From assembly GCA_963682055.1 (NCBI GenBank), contig OY821749.1, positions 19,232,631-19,296,630 on the forward strand: a stretch of 64,000 bases of DNA. The letters are read 5' to 3'. The DNA comes from Primula veris (lineage: Eukaryota; Streptophyta; Magnoliopsida; Ericales; Primulaceae). Every line of letters begins with the position of its first letter. Positions within the stretch are counted from its first letter, which is position 1. The translations under genes and the position numbers were made by a program. The notes below the pieces were generated by a model. That model was not told the origin of the DNA. It saw nothing but the letters and a program-made list of their open reading frames with translations, and made no database searches. Of the stretch, positions 10,508-20,252 are shown piece by piece.

Positions 10508-12200
10508 GATACCAAGGTGTCGACGTTCGTTATAACTTGTACAAAAGCTGAAAAAACACAGTGTGCATTGAGCATGCTTTTCTTCTTCTTCTAAACAGAC
10601 CGTTTCACATCTCAGACAATATGTCACGTCAGGCATCGAATCTAATGTTTTTTGTAGCATAAATGAATCACAACGTTCAAATTCCTTATCACCAAGTAAT
10701 CGCTTTAGCAAATCATGTGGGATCATGCCACCACATGTTGTCTGGGGGCATAAAAGTTTGCTTAGTGTTCCTTCTTTTACGTGCATGTCTGAATAAGCTT
10801 TTATGCATCTTGAGCAGAAGAAATGCTGACATGGCAATGAAATGAAGTTGGAACCTGAGATGGAAAAGGAAATGGAAAATAATAAACAACTTAGGTGTTG
10901 TTTGCTTGCAACTCTCAAACTCGTTGTTTTTGTGTGTGCTCAAAAGCTGGTAGATATGTATTTGGTTGACCAACTTAAAACGTGAGTTGATTCTGGTTTA
11001 AGGCCTGAAGAAGCTAAAAGGTTTAAGCTAGATGACCCCAACCTTCCTCTAAGACTTAAAATATCCCAGCTTTTTGACTAAAGAAGCAAGATAGCAATCC
11101 CTAAGACAACCATTTGCTGGCTTTGGCATGTATAGTGATTTTCATTGTGACTCTCTTCTTACTTTCTTTCCCCCCCTAAATCCCGAGAGGCGTAGCATGT
11201 GCAAGGCCCAATTCAAAATCACACTTGAAAACTAGACAGATTTCAACCAGAGAATATATCATGGTTTTGGTACTCTATATTAGTAGGCTTTCCAAGTACT
11301 GTATAAGGTTTGATCATAAGAGGATGGGACTTTTCATATTTAACTTAGACAAGTAAATGAAGAAAATATAGCATTTAGAATAGCACAAACATTTGTCTGG
11401 CCTTGACAACTGTGGTAAATTCATCGCAATTCTATTTTCATGTTTTACTAACATAAAAAGTAATGTGTCCGACAATGTGTATATTCGGGAATTGTTTAAT
11501 ACCTGGATATTCATTATAACATATGCAGCACTCTTGAATGTTTTTGGAGAAGCTTTCATTTCTTTGACCATCATTACTCTTTAACGAAGGAATATCAACA
11601 TCTGGTGATACACTACTCGATATAGCCCGGGAATCTCTATCATATTTCACACCATACGGACCAAGTATTATTTCGTTATCAAATCCCAAGTACGAAATAG
11701 AACAATTTTGTAGCCAATCGACCCAACAATGTATAACTTCTTGACCCGTTTTTTTTTCCCATACTGTATCAAGCATAGAGCAAAATTTTGAAATACTTTC
11801 AGAATTATGCCACTGTACTGATATGGTGAAAATAGGAGGCAAATGGCTTGGGTAAGAATTAGGTAATAAACATGTTAAATTATTGGTGGAAGGTATCGAA
11901 CTTGAAAAGAATGAAGAAGTTCATCGGATAAATTGGTATCTTTCGCTTGAAGATCACCATGTGAGGATAATTTTGCTGATATTTTAAATTCTCCTGGAGC
12001 TTCAAATTTTATATGAATCTGCAGTTAAAGATCAATACAGAATAAAAAATATTCATTACAAACAGTCAAATGGCACGAAAAGTTAATAAGTAAATTTGTG
12101 TTTGCGTGTTGCATCCACTCCATACCTGGAACGAACGAAGACCTTTTTGTTTGTCAAGGATAAATATATTGTCCCCATAAATTGATTTCATAGCAAGTAA
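10508..12200 (-). pseudogene. Exons 2-4 block of the broken RBR ligase gene
   Basis: Exon 2 (12126-12200) encodes LLAMKSIYGDNIFILDKQKG and RSFQ. Exon 3 (11503-12018) continues with IHIKFEAPGEF, then the RWD core (IFTISVQW, LGFDNEIILGPYGV) and ends in RING1 at CCICYNEYPG. Exon 4 (10508-10854) carries the rest of RING1, [20 protein letters not shown], and the first half of the IBR up to the retrotransposon junction. Introns are 645-648 bp and about 107 bp. The frame breaks near 11880 inside exon 3. Confidence 0.8.
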
Positions 12201-13220
12201 CTGCACAAAAGAAACTAATTTTGATAAACATATAGAAACAAGAGAGGATAATAAGTTCCATCATGAAACATTAAAGTGAAGGGTGTGTTAGATTTTCTAA
12301 CCCGGCCCTTACACATAATCTTACATTAGGGCATAACTTCTGTTTTGTAACAAATGGGTGTTCGGTAAGTAAAATTATGGTCTAACGAGGTTTACAATAA
12401 GTCTCTCAAGTGACAAATGAACCACCACAATTGCTAGATCCACAGATGTGAAGTCCATAAAATAAGGTGAAACAGGTTTCTCACGTAGTCCAATAATACT
12501 TAATAGTTTACAGTAATGTTTAATAAGCAAAAGTGGGAGAGAGTAAAAGATTCTTGAGCATAAGCTACAAACACGCTGTATTCCTTATAGAGTTCGAACT
12601 TTTCTACTCAACTAGTAACTGTTTTTAGTATAACCTCGTATTATACGTAGTGTTTCAAAAAGCTGGCTTCCAAGCTGAAAAGGCTCGATTTGAAGCTCAG
12701 TTTAGGTTGAAATAGCTAAAATTCCACGATTTTTACGCCGATAAAGCTTAAGCTTTTAGCCAAGCTCTATTAAAAGGGCTTTCGCTTTTAAAAACATTGG
12801 CTGTATGTGGCATTATTAATTTTAACATAGTTATCACAGCTTATCATCACGTAAAAAGTATTGATCTCTACCTCGAAAAACATCCATTTGTTTCTAACTA
12901 ACATAAAATGCTAGGGACAATAAGTATTGGAAACAAAAATATAATGTGAAAAGTTCCACTCCCAGTGCCTCTTTTTTTTGCAATAATAGAGCTATGCTAC
13001 GCTAGGCTAGGGAATTATATTATGAGAAACCTCGACTTTACTAACCAGACTAGCTTAGTATATAAAATTGGGGAATTGATTAGCCTTCTGTGTTTCGATT
13101 CTTTAAACATGTTGTACAAGTACAGTTACTTGGCCAATATGTCATATTCCAAATACCTCCTATTCATCCAATTGTTAAAGTACGTCAGATTCCAATAACC
13201 TTATAAAGTTATACTCAGAC

Positions 13221-13509
13221 TATTGGGTCGAAACGACCACTCAATCACATAAAATGACAACGCAAAATATAGAGAGGGAAATAACTATTATAATATCAAA
13301 CTCAAACTAAATTTTGGTGTACTTACAAATAAAAGTAGAGCACATATTTATACTAAACTCAAGAGAACATTAAAGGTCTTGAGTTATGAACATTTATTCT
13401 AGAAAATCAAAAGACATAACTAATTCATGCATCAATATCAAAGGTCTATACATGTATCCAAAAGGTTCATTAAATCAAACATTGAACCAAACAATTTATT
13501 ATTTCAACA
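13221..13509 (-). repeat. 3' LTR of the gag-only element
   Basis: The 289 bp LTR differs from its partner at about 18 positions and one indel. On the plus strand it begins TATTGGGTCG where the partner has TGTTGGGTCG, so the terminal CA of the element has mutated to TA. Confidence 0.9.
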
Positions 13510-13643
13510 CTCTCCCTTAAACTTGTTTGGCAACTCCGAGTGAACTTTTCAATCTTCGAAAGTCTTCATACTTGAGATTTTTGTAAAAAATATCCAGCAC
13601 TTAATCTTGTGACTTTGCATACTTCACTTTAATTTCCTTCTTT

Positions 13644-14648
13644 TTAGCATAATTCGTAACGTGTCTTTGCTTCAATCGTGTTTCCTTCGAAAGCGACACT
13701 TTCCATGCACATTTCGGCCGATGTATAACGTTTTTCATACCATTTCATTAATTTAACCGAGTTTTCACAATTCACAATCTTCATAACTTTGTTTTTTCCG
13801 TTCACTTCTCTAAATTTTACTTTCACTCCATTTTGAAATTTATCAAATTTATTCTCATTTATATCAAAATATTGAACTATATCAATCCATCCGGTGTCGA
13901 AACACCAATTCTCTAAACTAAAGTGTTTTTCTTCCTCATTTATCGTTTGTTTGTTTTCAAAACTCAATATAGTGTTATTATCAAATTTAACCTTGTAAAC
14001 ACTCATCTCGACATCATTTTCCATAAAAAGATAATATTTTTCACTCTCATTTTTTATTTGAAAATATATTTCTAAATTTGCATTTCTTTCAAAATTTAAC
14101 TCCTCTTTTTTAAATAGGAGTTTATTCTCAAATATTTCATTCATTAAATTGAGTTTCTCATTAGACCAAACTTTTTCTCCACAATATTCGTTTGATTTTT
14201 TATCAAACAAAACTATATTTTCAACTTGATCATTCTCTTTATCCTTTAAAATAAACAATCTTTTATCATAAAAGTTATTACTTTTACAAGTTTCTTCTCT
14301 TTTTTCTTTCAACTCATTTTGATACGACTCTTGTAAAAACATACTTAACTTGGATGCATTTTGCGCATCTCCTTCACATTCGGTATTTTTTAACTTATTA
14401 TCATCTCGCTTATCTTCTTCCCCATTTATAGACTTTTCGCCTTCACCAACCATTTTTCCATCTTCTTTATTTTCACAAATTTTACTATCCACCTCTTTAC
14501 CTTCATCATTTTCGCACAAATTCGAATTTTGCTCACTTTCTTCATTTTCACACTCTTTCATAGAAAACTCATGTCTTTCAAAACATTCCACCCAATACTC
14601 TTTGGGTAAAGTCACGTCTCTTTTGTTTGAGACGACCACCTTGAGCAT
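13644..14648 (-). CDS. Unrecognised Glu/Asn/Lys-rich ORF of the gag-only element
   Basis: The ORF encodes 334 residues. The first 120 residues are very rich in Glu, Asn and Lys and probably disordered. Residues from about 130 on are more mixed and contain WCFDTGWIDIVQYFDINEN and a conserved-looking tail (MKWYEKRYTSAEMCMESVAF). I see no zinc knuckle, protease or polymerase motif and do not recognise the family. It remains fully open despite about 6 % LTR divergence. That could reflect selection when the element last moved, a young internal region, or chance. It may be a captured host sequence. Confidence 0.55.
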   Translation of the reverse strand: MLKVVVSNKRDVTLPKEYWVECFERHEFSMKECENEESEQNSNLCENDEGKEVDSKICENKEDGKMVGEGEKSINGEEDKRDDNKLKNTECEGDAQNASKLSMFLQESYQNELKEKREETCKSNNFYDKRLFILKDKENDQVENIVLFDKKSNEYCGEKVWSNEKLNLMNEIFENKLLFKKEELNFERNANLEIYFQIKNESEKYYLFMENDVEMSVYKVKFDNNTILSFENKQTINEEEKHFSLENWCFDTGWIDIVQYFDINENKFDKFQNGVKVKFREVNGKNKVMKIVNCENSVKLMKWYEKRYTSAEMCMESVAFEGNTIEAKTRYELC

Positions 14649-14658
14649 TTTTCAAACA

Positions 14659-14895
14659 TCACTCGGAGACTTTTGATTTTCTCTCCTCCCAAATTTTTGG
14701 GTGTATGGATCTTTCTAAGATGAAAAATGCTCTATTCTCCTTAATTTCTCGGACCTTTTTGCTTAGGTCATCTTTTTGTGTTTCGTCCATCACGTCCCAC
14801 AAATCACATCCTTCGAGATAAGACTTTATGATTGTACTCAATCTTTTGTAATTCGAGTACATTAACTTCTCGCATACAAATTCCATGGCTTCCAT
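14659..14895 (-). CDS. Copia-like Gag fragment of the gag-only element
   Basis: This 78-residue ORF starts 20 bases after the primer-binding site. It resembles the start of plant copia Gag: a tyrosine-rich entry (CEKLMYSNYKRLSTIIKSYL) followed by EGCDLWDVMDE, the position where copia Gags read YLxGxxLWxxV. It stops after a basic stretch (KIWEERKSK). The following ORF starts ten bases later in another frame. The two could be one frameshifted protein or two products. Confidence 0.65.
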   Translation of the reverse strand: MEAMEFVCEKLMYSNYKRLSTIIKSYLEGCDLWDVMDETQKDDLSKKVREIKENRAFFILERSIHPKIWEERKSKVSE

Positions 14896-14927
14896 GACCG
14901 CTACGATCTTTCAAGCTCTGATACCAC

Positions 14928-15215
14928 TGTTGGGTCGAAACGACCACTCACTCACATAAAATGACAACGCAAAATATAGAGAGTGAAAGAACTTTTATAA
15001 TATCAAACTCAAACTAAATTTTGGTGTACTTACAAATGAAAGTAGAGCACCTATTTATACTAAACTCTAGAGAACATCAAAGATTTTGAGTTATGAACAT
15101 TTATTCTAAAAAATCAAAAGACATAACTAATTCATACATCCATATCAAAGGTCTATGCATGTATCCGAAAGGTTTATTAAATCAAACATTGAATCAAACA
15201 ATTTATTATTTAACA
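14928..15215 (-). repeat. 5' LTR of the gag-only element
   Basis: The 288 bp LTR runs on the minus strand from TGTTAAATAA to CCCAACA, directly followed by the initiator tRNA-Met primer-binding site. Confidence 0.9.
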
Positions 15216-16328
15216 CAGACATAAGAATGCTACTTTTCAGTAATTCTAGATTATATCACAAAAATAATCAGACTAATGAAGAGAACAATGACATTGTTAA
15301 ATCCCCAAACAGTCATACATGACATCTATAATAATTTAGGCTATTAGCTCAATTAACATTCCAGGGTTGTTTCCTACAGAATATGCACAACCATCTAGTT
15401 TACTTGAGGCTGATAAAAAAGAAGAAGATATGTTCAAAGTTTGAGTTTGTAAACAAATATAAAAGAAGACAGTTTTCACTTTTCAAGGGGTTGTTTTTAT
15501 AATTTCCAGACACTGGAAAAGTATGTTGCTATTCTAGCTTAGTCAGGTCATATAAGCAAAATAATTTACTTAAAAGCTGGAAATCCAAATAAATAGTTTT
15601 TTCAAGAAAAATCGCATATGATTTTAATTTATGCATTAAAAGAAGCGAATAAGCTGTTTTAAAAAGTTGCAATAAAACAAGCTGCAAGCACTTATACAGA
15701 TCATTCTAAAGAAACCTTACTAAGCAGATCAAATAAATCTATTGGGTGCTTACTTAGTTGTTGTTCTTTGTCTATGAAGCTGGTCGCTTTATTCATACAG
15801 AGGACAAAGTTTGTCCAGTCCAACTTTAGATTTCTATAGCTCATTTCGGTGACAAAATTCAAATTAACTAAGCTCAAAAGCTAGAAAGCCAAGCACATAA
15901 CAAACTAAAAAAAGGATAAAAAAAACCTGAACTTAAAATCTTATAAGCAAAAAACTAAACAAGCACTTAAACAGCTCAAGCTTAAACTAATTATAGTGGC
16001 TGCTGCTGTACACTAAGCCACCAAAACACACATAACACATCGATTATAGTTTTAGCACAACTTCTTCTGTCATATACATAAATTGAAATAGTTTATTTTC
16101 TATATCAATTAATATACTCCAAGGCCAAGCTTGGTTCCTGTAGAAAATAATATATGAGCTGCCTAAAAAGAGAGTTAAAAAAAATGATAGGAACATAGCT
16201 TAAATACAGGAAAACCAATTGCACAACTAAAAAACTAAAAAAGATAAGCTTAAAAACTGCAATCTAATAAGCAAAAGAAAAAAAACATAATGTTTTTAAA
16301 AGTTGCAACTAAATTTATAATAAAGAAC

Positions 16329-16568
16329 CTCATCTTTTTGCAATTGGTCATTAATTCTCAACTCCTCTTCCGACAACTCCGTTTCCTCGACCCCCAACTG
16401 CAAATTCGCTAACCTACTCTCAACCGAATGGTCATCGGCAAAACTCTCCTTACTAGACTCAGTTTTCTTCTTCAAGGAAATCCCGTCTCTAGTAACCTCT
16501 AAACTTTCACAAATATTACGCCTTTCTAGAAATTCCGAACCCGGTTCCTCAAATCCCAAGTTATCCAT
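16329..16568 (-). pseudogene. Exon 1 of the broken RBR ligase gene
   Basis: This exon encodes 80 residues, beginning MDNLGFEEPG and ending with an acidic SEEELRINDQLQKDE stretch, directly followed by GT at 16328-16327. Joined in phase to exon 2 (LLAMKSIYGDNIF) it recreates the conserved entry into the RWD domain, where plant homologues read EEELxxNxxLQxDEIxAMExIYGDN. The frame stays open upstream of the ATG to a TAG, so a non-ATG extension is possible but unsupported. The intron to exon 2 is about 4.1 kb. Confidence 0.75.
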
Positions 16569-16601
16569 GAACCCTGGTTTCACCTGATATCGAGTACCCA
16601 C

Positions 16602-19456
16602 TTTGAACTCCGTCCATTGGGATCTGGTCTGCTAGTCGAGGTCTCTGAACTCATTGACAGAGATACAGAGGTTTGTTATGCTGGTTTTTAGGTTTCAACT
16701 TTTGAACCGTGAATATCAAGGAAACTATATCTCTCATATACTCTTACCCAAGGAAACAACGAAAAAATTATTTTTTAGTCCTAATAACAATAATTCTTTT
16801 AAATTTAGTCTTCTTTTCGAACAGTTTTAAAAAAATAGACATTCTGCTCAAACTTATTTTGGTTTTGTTCTATATTATTAAATGAATAAATAAGGAGGCT
16901 AAGAATAAAGTACAATGAGCAAAACTATATTGTCAAAAACTATAACACTAAACTTTTCTTCTCAAAAACTACAACTCTCACATAAATTACTCAACAACTC
17001 ACTCCAACACATACCACAATCACCTCCAGCCACCACCGTCACCAAACACAGCCTACCCGTTGTCGACGTAGCTTTAGCGGAGCTCCAACAATCCTAGTAG
17101 AGCTCCGCCGAGGTTACCAAATCATTTTTCTCAAATTACCAAATGATTTTGATCATTTTTCTCAAATAAACATGGTTACTTAATAAAAAATCCGAGCATT
17201 TTAATAATTTCTTTTCTGTGAAACAAAATCATTTTTCGTTGGTAAAATTTCTCGAAATTTAAGAAAAATGAGGTTTTGAGGAAGCAATATTGCTTGCTCT
17301 TACAGAGTATATAGTCTAAAAATAAAAGGGTAATAATGTGGTATTTGATTATTTTTAAAGTGCCTTTAAGTATACAGGTTATGGCGACGTATTTGAAGTT
17401 ATGGAAAAACCTCAGAAGACCAAAAAGATAGTAATCAATAAGAAGTTACAAAAGTCGAGTTGCAACTAAAAATGCAACTCAAGCCGGAAAGTAGAAAATG
17501 GTGAGATTGCACATCAAGAGAAAAGATGGGAGGAATGTACTCGTGATCAAGTAAGAAGAGTACCCTAAGTGAGAACTTAAGAATCATATATTATCTATAC
17601 GACATCATATTGGTGAGGTTAGTGGATGGATGTATGAGAACCAACGGACAAGTTTCAGTTACAACTCTAGTTACAACTGAAGTTTCACTTAAAAGTGTAA
17701 CCGTTGAGTTTGTTTCTAGAAATGCATATTTGAAATTTAATCATACTTAAAATAGTTAGGCATAAAATACTACAAATCAACTACTGCTTCCAAGACTAAA
17801 GTTTAGAATAAATGTGAGTAAGAATTCTATTATTACCGGTGGTACACTGACTTTTTATCCGATGGTTTTATACAGTTCCTCCCTCTATAATACCACATTT
17901 GATCGTTATTGAATATTTTTGTTGCTTTCATCCGATAGATAGAGACCAAAGTTACTTCAAATGCTTTTGTCGAGAATGTAAAAGAATATCACTTGGGTTT
18001 TAGACCAGTGTAAATAAAAATTATTAAAACTGAAATCTAACTTAGTCATTGAAATTGTTATCACGACCACTTGGCAATCTTAAAACTAGGACAAGGTAGA
18101 ATCGTTTTCGGTTCTGGAAAGTTCACATCTTATCCATCAGATTTATTCCAACGACTCACAGCACAACAGGCATGAACCCAAGTTTGTTAAAATCACAATT
18201 TGGCATTCTCGTTATTTCTTTTCACTTTACATTATTTTTTGTACAAAAATTCGGCACACCCATTTATATCACAAAAATTCGGTCCGTCTCGTTTATAAGT
18301 TAACAAGGCTATAAAAAATTATAGTATAATCAGTTAATCACTATTATCTCTTCTTTTGAAAGGGTCTACAGCCAATCATTACAAAGGATCTGAGTATAAA
18401 TCATTCATTGATTATTAATTAGTGTCTGAGTCATCATTGCTTTACACAGAAGATATCATTATTATGTTTCCAAAGTGACGTCGCGTTTGTGTTTGAGATG
18501 GGAGCTTAATTAGTTGCTTATGGGTCACGTACTAATTGTTTTATTTTATCTCTCTTTTTAAATAATTTTTTTTTTAGTTTTGCTAAAAAAAGGAATTTGA
18601 TCAGCTGATGAAATCGTCAATCGTATTAGCATTGGAGTGGTTACAACATATAATCCGGGTATATTAGAGTTTTGTATACTCTCTCATTTTTTTCTATTTT
18701 CTATACCAACTTTTTGAAAACCTCAGTTCATAAACTAAGGTTATCAATCAACAATATAGGTTAGCAGACAAAATAGTTTACACAAAACAGTTGTTTTATA
18801 CACTAAACTACCATTACTTTTTGGCTTTCTACACTATCCTATTGTATGCAATCTGTTAATGTCGAAATGGGTGATCGGGGTTGATCCGATATTATTTAAA
18901 GAGAACCTCTAAAATATAAAATGCATTATTATGATCAACCAAATTTTACAATAAATCCAAGTGAGTATTTATACTAAACTAACTAACTAAATCTAGGTAT
19001 GTTAACACAATTTTTTTTATATGGTCCCCATCTCTCTTTATTTCCATACAGTGTATTAAGTATATATTTGTTAGGTTGGTGTACGAAAGAAAAAAATAAA
19101 AAATTCTGTGTAAATAAGACCGTAATTACCATAACGTAACAAGAATTTATAAGTAGGAGAGGCCGATCGATATTCTATATAATTTTTTTTAATAACCTAT
19201 ATGAGTTTTTTTCTGTAGTATACGGGGGCAGAATGCTAATCTCGAAGATATTGATCAAATTGCATAAAAATATTTTTAAAAAATTACTAAATTTTATCAA
19301 AATGTGGGGGTTGGACTGTAACTAACCCATATATCCGTCCTGTGTGATCCAACAGCTCAGACATGTCTAAATTAGTCGTAAAGATCCAAACTCATCCCTC
19401 GTAATTTTTGTATACCGATGAAGAATTCAAGAAATGAAGGATAAAGATTTGCTAAT
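16602..19456. other. Gene-poor AT-rich stretch upstream of the RBR gene
   Basis: No convincing gene is seen. Short ORFs such as 16915-17097 lack recognisable domains. From 17451 to 17705 there are several GTTGCAACT/GTTACAACT words like those in the Sirevirus, but no LTR ends. The first few hundred bases may contain the promoter of the RBR gene. Confidence 0.5.
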
Positions 19457-19692
19457 TGTAAAAACCAGGATTTTCGTAGAAAAATACCGTGGTAAAGAGA
19501 AGTGAGCTATCCCACATCGCCTAGATATGTAGTACCTATATGGTATATAAGGTAGGAGTATCCTCCTTCTTATCACCAAGGCCTTTTAAAGCCGTGCGGC
19601 CCAAGAAGCGAGGACGAAATTGGGCCAAAGCGGACAGTATTGGTGATAGGAAGCAGATGGTGGCGGTCTGGTCGGAGGACCGGGTCGTTACA
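19457..19692 (+). repeat. 5' LTR of the TRIM
   Basis: This 236 bp LTR ends GGGTCGTTACA, two bases before the tRNA-Met primer-binding site. It contains an snRNA-like USE/TATA pair, listed separately. Confidence 0.9.
19509..19550 (+). promoter_or_regulatory. snRNA-type upstream element and TATA box in the TRIM LTR
   Basis: ATCCCACATCG (19509-19519) matches the plant snRNA upstream sequence element consensus RTCCCACATCG exactly. TATATAA follows at 19544-19550 after a 24-base gap, the spacing typical of Pol III (U6-type) plant snRNA promoters. The second LTR repeats this at 19841-19851 and 19876-19882. Whether it drives transcription is not shown. A TTTT tract about 35 bases after the TATA would stop Pol III early. 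Confidence 0.6.
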
Positions 19693-19788
19693 ATTGGTAT
19701 CAGAGCCGCTATCTAGCCGATGTGGGCACTGGCAACCCCGGAAGGACGGCGTGCCCGACGAGGACGTCGTGCCTGAAGGGGGGAAGAG

Positions 19789-20024
19789 TGTAAAAACCAG
19801 GATTTTCGTAGGAAAATACCGTGGTAAAGAGAAGTGAGCTATCCCACATCGCCTAGATATGTAGTACCTATATGGTATATAAGGTAGGAGTATCCTCCTT
19901 CTTATCACCAAGGCCTTTTAAAGCCGTGCGGCCCAAGAAGCGAGGACGAAATTGGGCCAAAGCGGACAGTATTGGTGATAGGAAGCAGATGGTGGCGGTC
20001 TGGTCGGAGGACCGGGTCGTTACA
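19789..20024 (+). repeat. 3' LTR of the TRIM
   Basis: This LTR is identical to the 5' LTR apart from one G/A difference. It follows the polypurine tract and is followed by CTAAT. Confidence 0.9.
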
Positions 20025-20069
20025 CTAATTGCAGCCACAACTTAAGCATTTCATCACGGATTTAACGAG

Positions 20070-20249
20070 CACTAAAAAAAATAACCAAATAGTGACGGTA
20101 TTTTTTCTTACGAGCTTATTAGCGACGGTTTTTGTGACGACTTTGTGACAGTTTAGTCAATTTGCGACAGATTTATGACAAATTTTAAAATTAGTGACAG
20201 GCGTGTGACAACTTTTAACTCTCGCTAAATCAAACATTATTTTGTAGTG
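20070..20249. mobile_element. Miniature CACTA-type element
   Basis: The 180 bp segment begins CACTA and ends TAGTG, with imperfect terminal repeats (CACTAAAAAAAATAAC against CACTACAAAATAATG). It is flanked by a 3 bp duplication, GAG (20067-20069 and 20250-20252). The interior repeats GTGACGG/GCGACAG/GTGACAG words in both orientations, like CACTA sub-terminal repeats. It is non-coding. Confidence 0.75.
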
Positions 20250-20252
20250 GAG

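Larger units (their letters stand above)
13221..15215 (-). mobile_element. Gag-only LTR retrotransposon (TR-GAG-like) in the first intron of the RBR gene
   Basis: The element is 1995 bp and lies on the minus strand. LTRs of 289 bp (13221-13509) and 288 bp (14928-15215) are flanked by a perfect target duplication, CAGAC (13216-13220 and 15216-15220). The primer-binding site, TGGTATCAGAGC on the minus strand, is at 14915-14926 and the polypurine tract AAGGGAGAG is at 13510-13518, next to the 3' LTR. The interior holds a Gag-like ORF and a second unrecognised ORF, but no protease, integrase or reverse transcriptase, so it must be mobilised by another element. The LTRs differ at about 18 sites (about 6 %), roughly 2.4 million years at 1.3e-8 per site per year. 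It sits in the same orientation as the host gene. Confidence 0.92.
262..16568 (-). pseudogene. RWD-RBR E3 ubiquitin ligase gene, broken by a retrotransposon
   Basis: The exons, read on the minus strand, resemble plant RNF14/ARIADNE-like RBR ligases, which pass ubiquitin from an E2 to substrate through a RING2 cysteine. Exon 1 is 16329-16568 (80 codons, ending RINDQLQKDE), exon 2 is 12126-12200, exon 3 is 11503-12018 (RWD domain and the start of RING1), and exon 4 is 10508-10854 continuing at 262-301. All junctions are GT-AG. RING1 ligands are visible (CCICYNEYPG, then [11 protein letters not shown]). Three lesions are seen. A 10.2 kb Sirevirus sits inside exon 4 and supplies a TGA directly after the target site. 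About one base is missing near 11877-11884, so YLPPI and the following LTCLLPNSYPSHLPP lie in different frames. The IBR reads [10 protein letters not shown] where the family has a second Cys (CxxC to CTSY). The rest of IBR and RING2 would lie beyond position 1. The ATG at 16568 is the first in frame after an upstream stop. The gene is very probably non-functional here; a sequencing error could explain the frameshift but not the insertion. Confidence 0.85.
19457..20024 (+). mobile_element. Young TRIM (miniature LTR retrotransposon)
   Basis: The element is only 568 bp: two 236 bp LTRs (19457-19692 and 19789-20024) and a 96 bp interior. The LTRs run from TGTAAAAACC to GGGTCGTTACA and differ at one base (GTAGAAAA against GTAGGAAA). 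The interior consists of the primer-binding site TGGTATCAGAGC at 19695-19706, about 70 GC-rich bases, and the polypurine tract GAAGGGGGGAAGAG before the second LTR. The target duplication is CTAAT (19452-19456 and 20025-20029). It has no coding capacity and needs a helper. One difference in 236 bases implies a recent insertion. A decayed relative lies at 56516-57074. Confidence 0.93.

Noticed and set aside
18840..18985. Possible relative of the gag-only element's LTR (TGTCGAAATGGGTGATCGGG ... TATTTATACTAAAC)
   Set aside because: Only scattered words agree and neither LTR ends nor a target duplication could be found.
19573..19911. Open frames in and around the TRIM on both strands
   Set aside because: They cross LTR, primer site and polypurine tract, and have no similarity to retroelement proteins.
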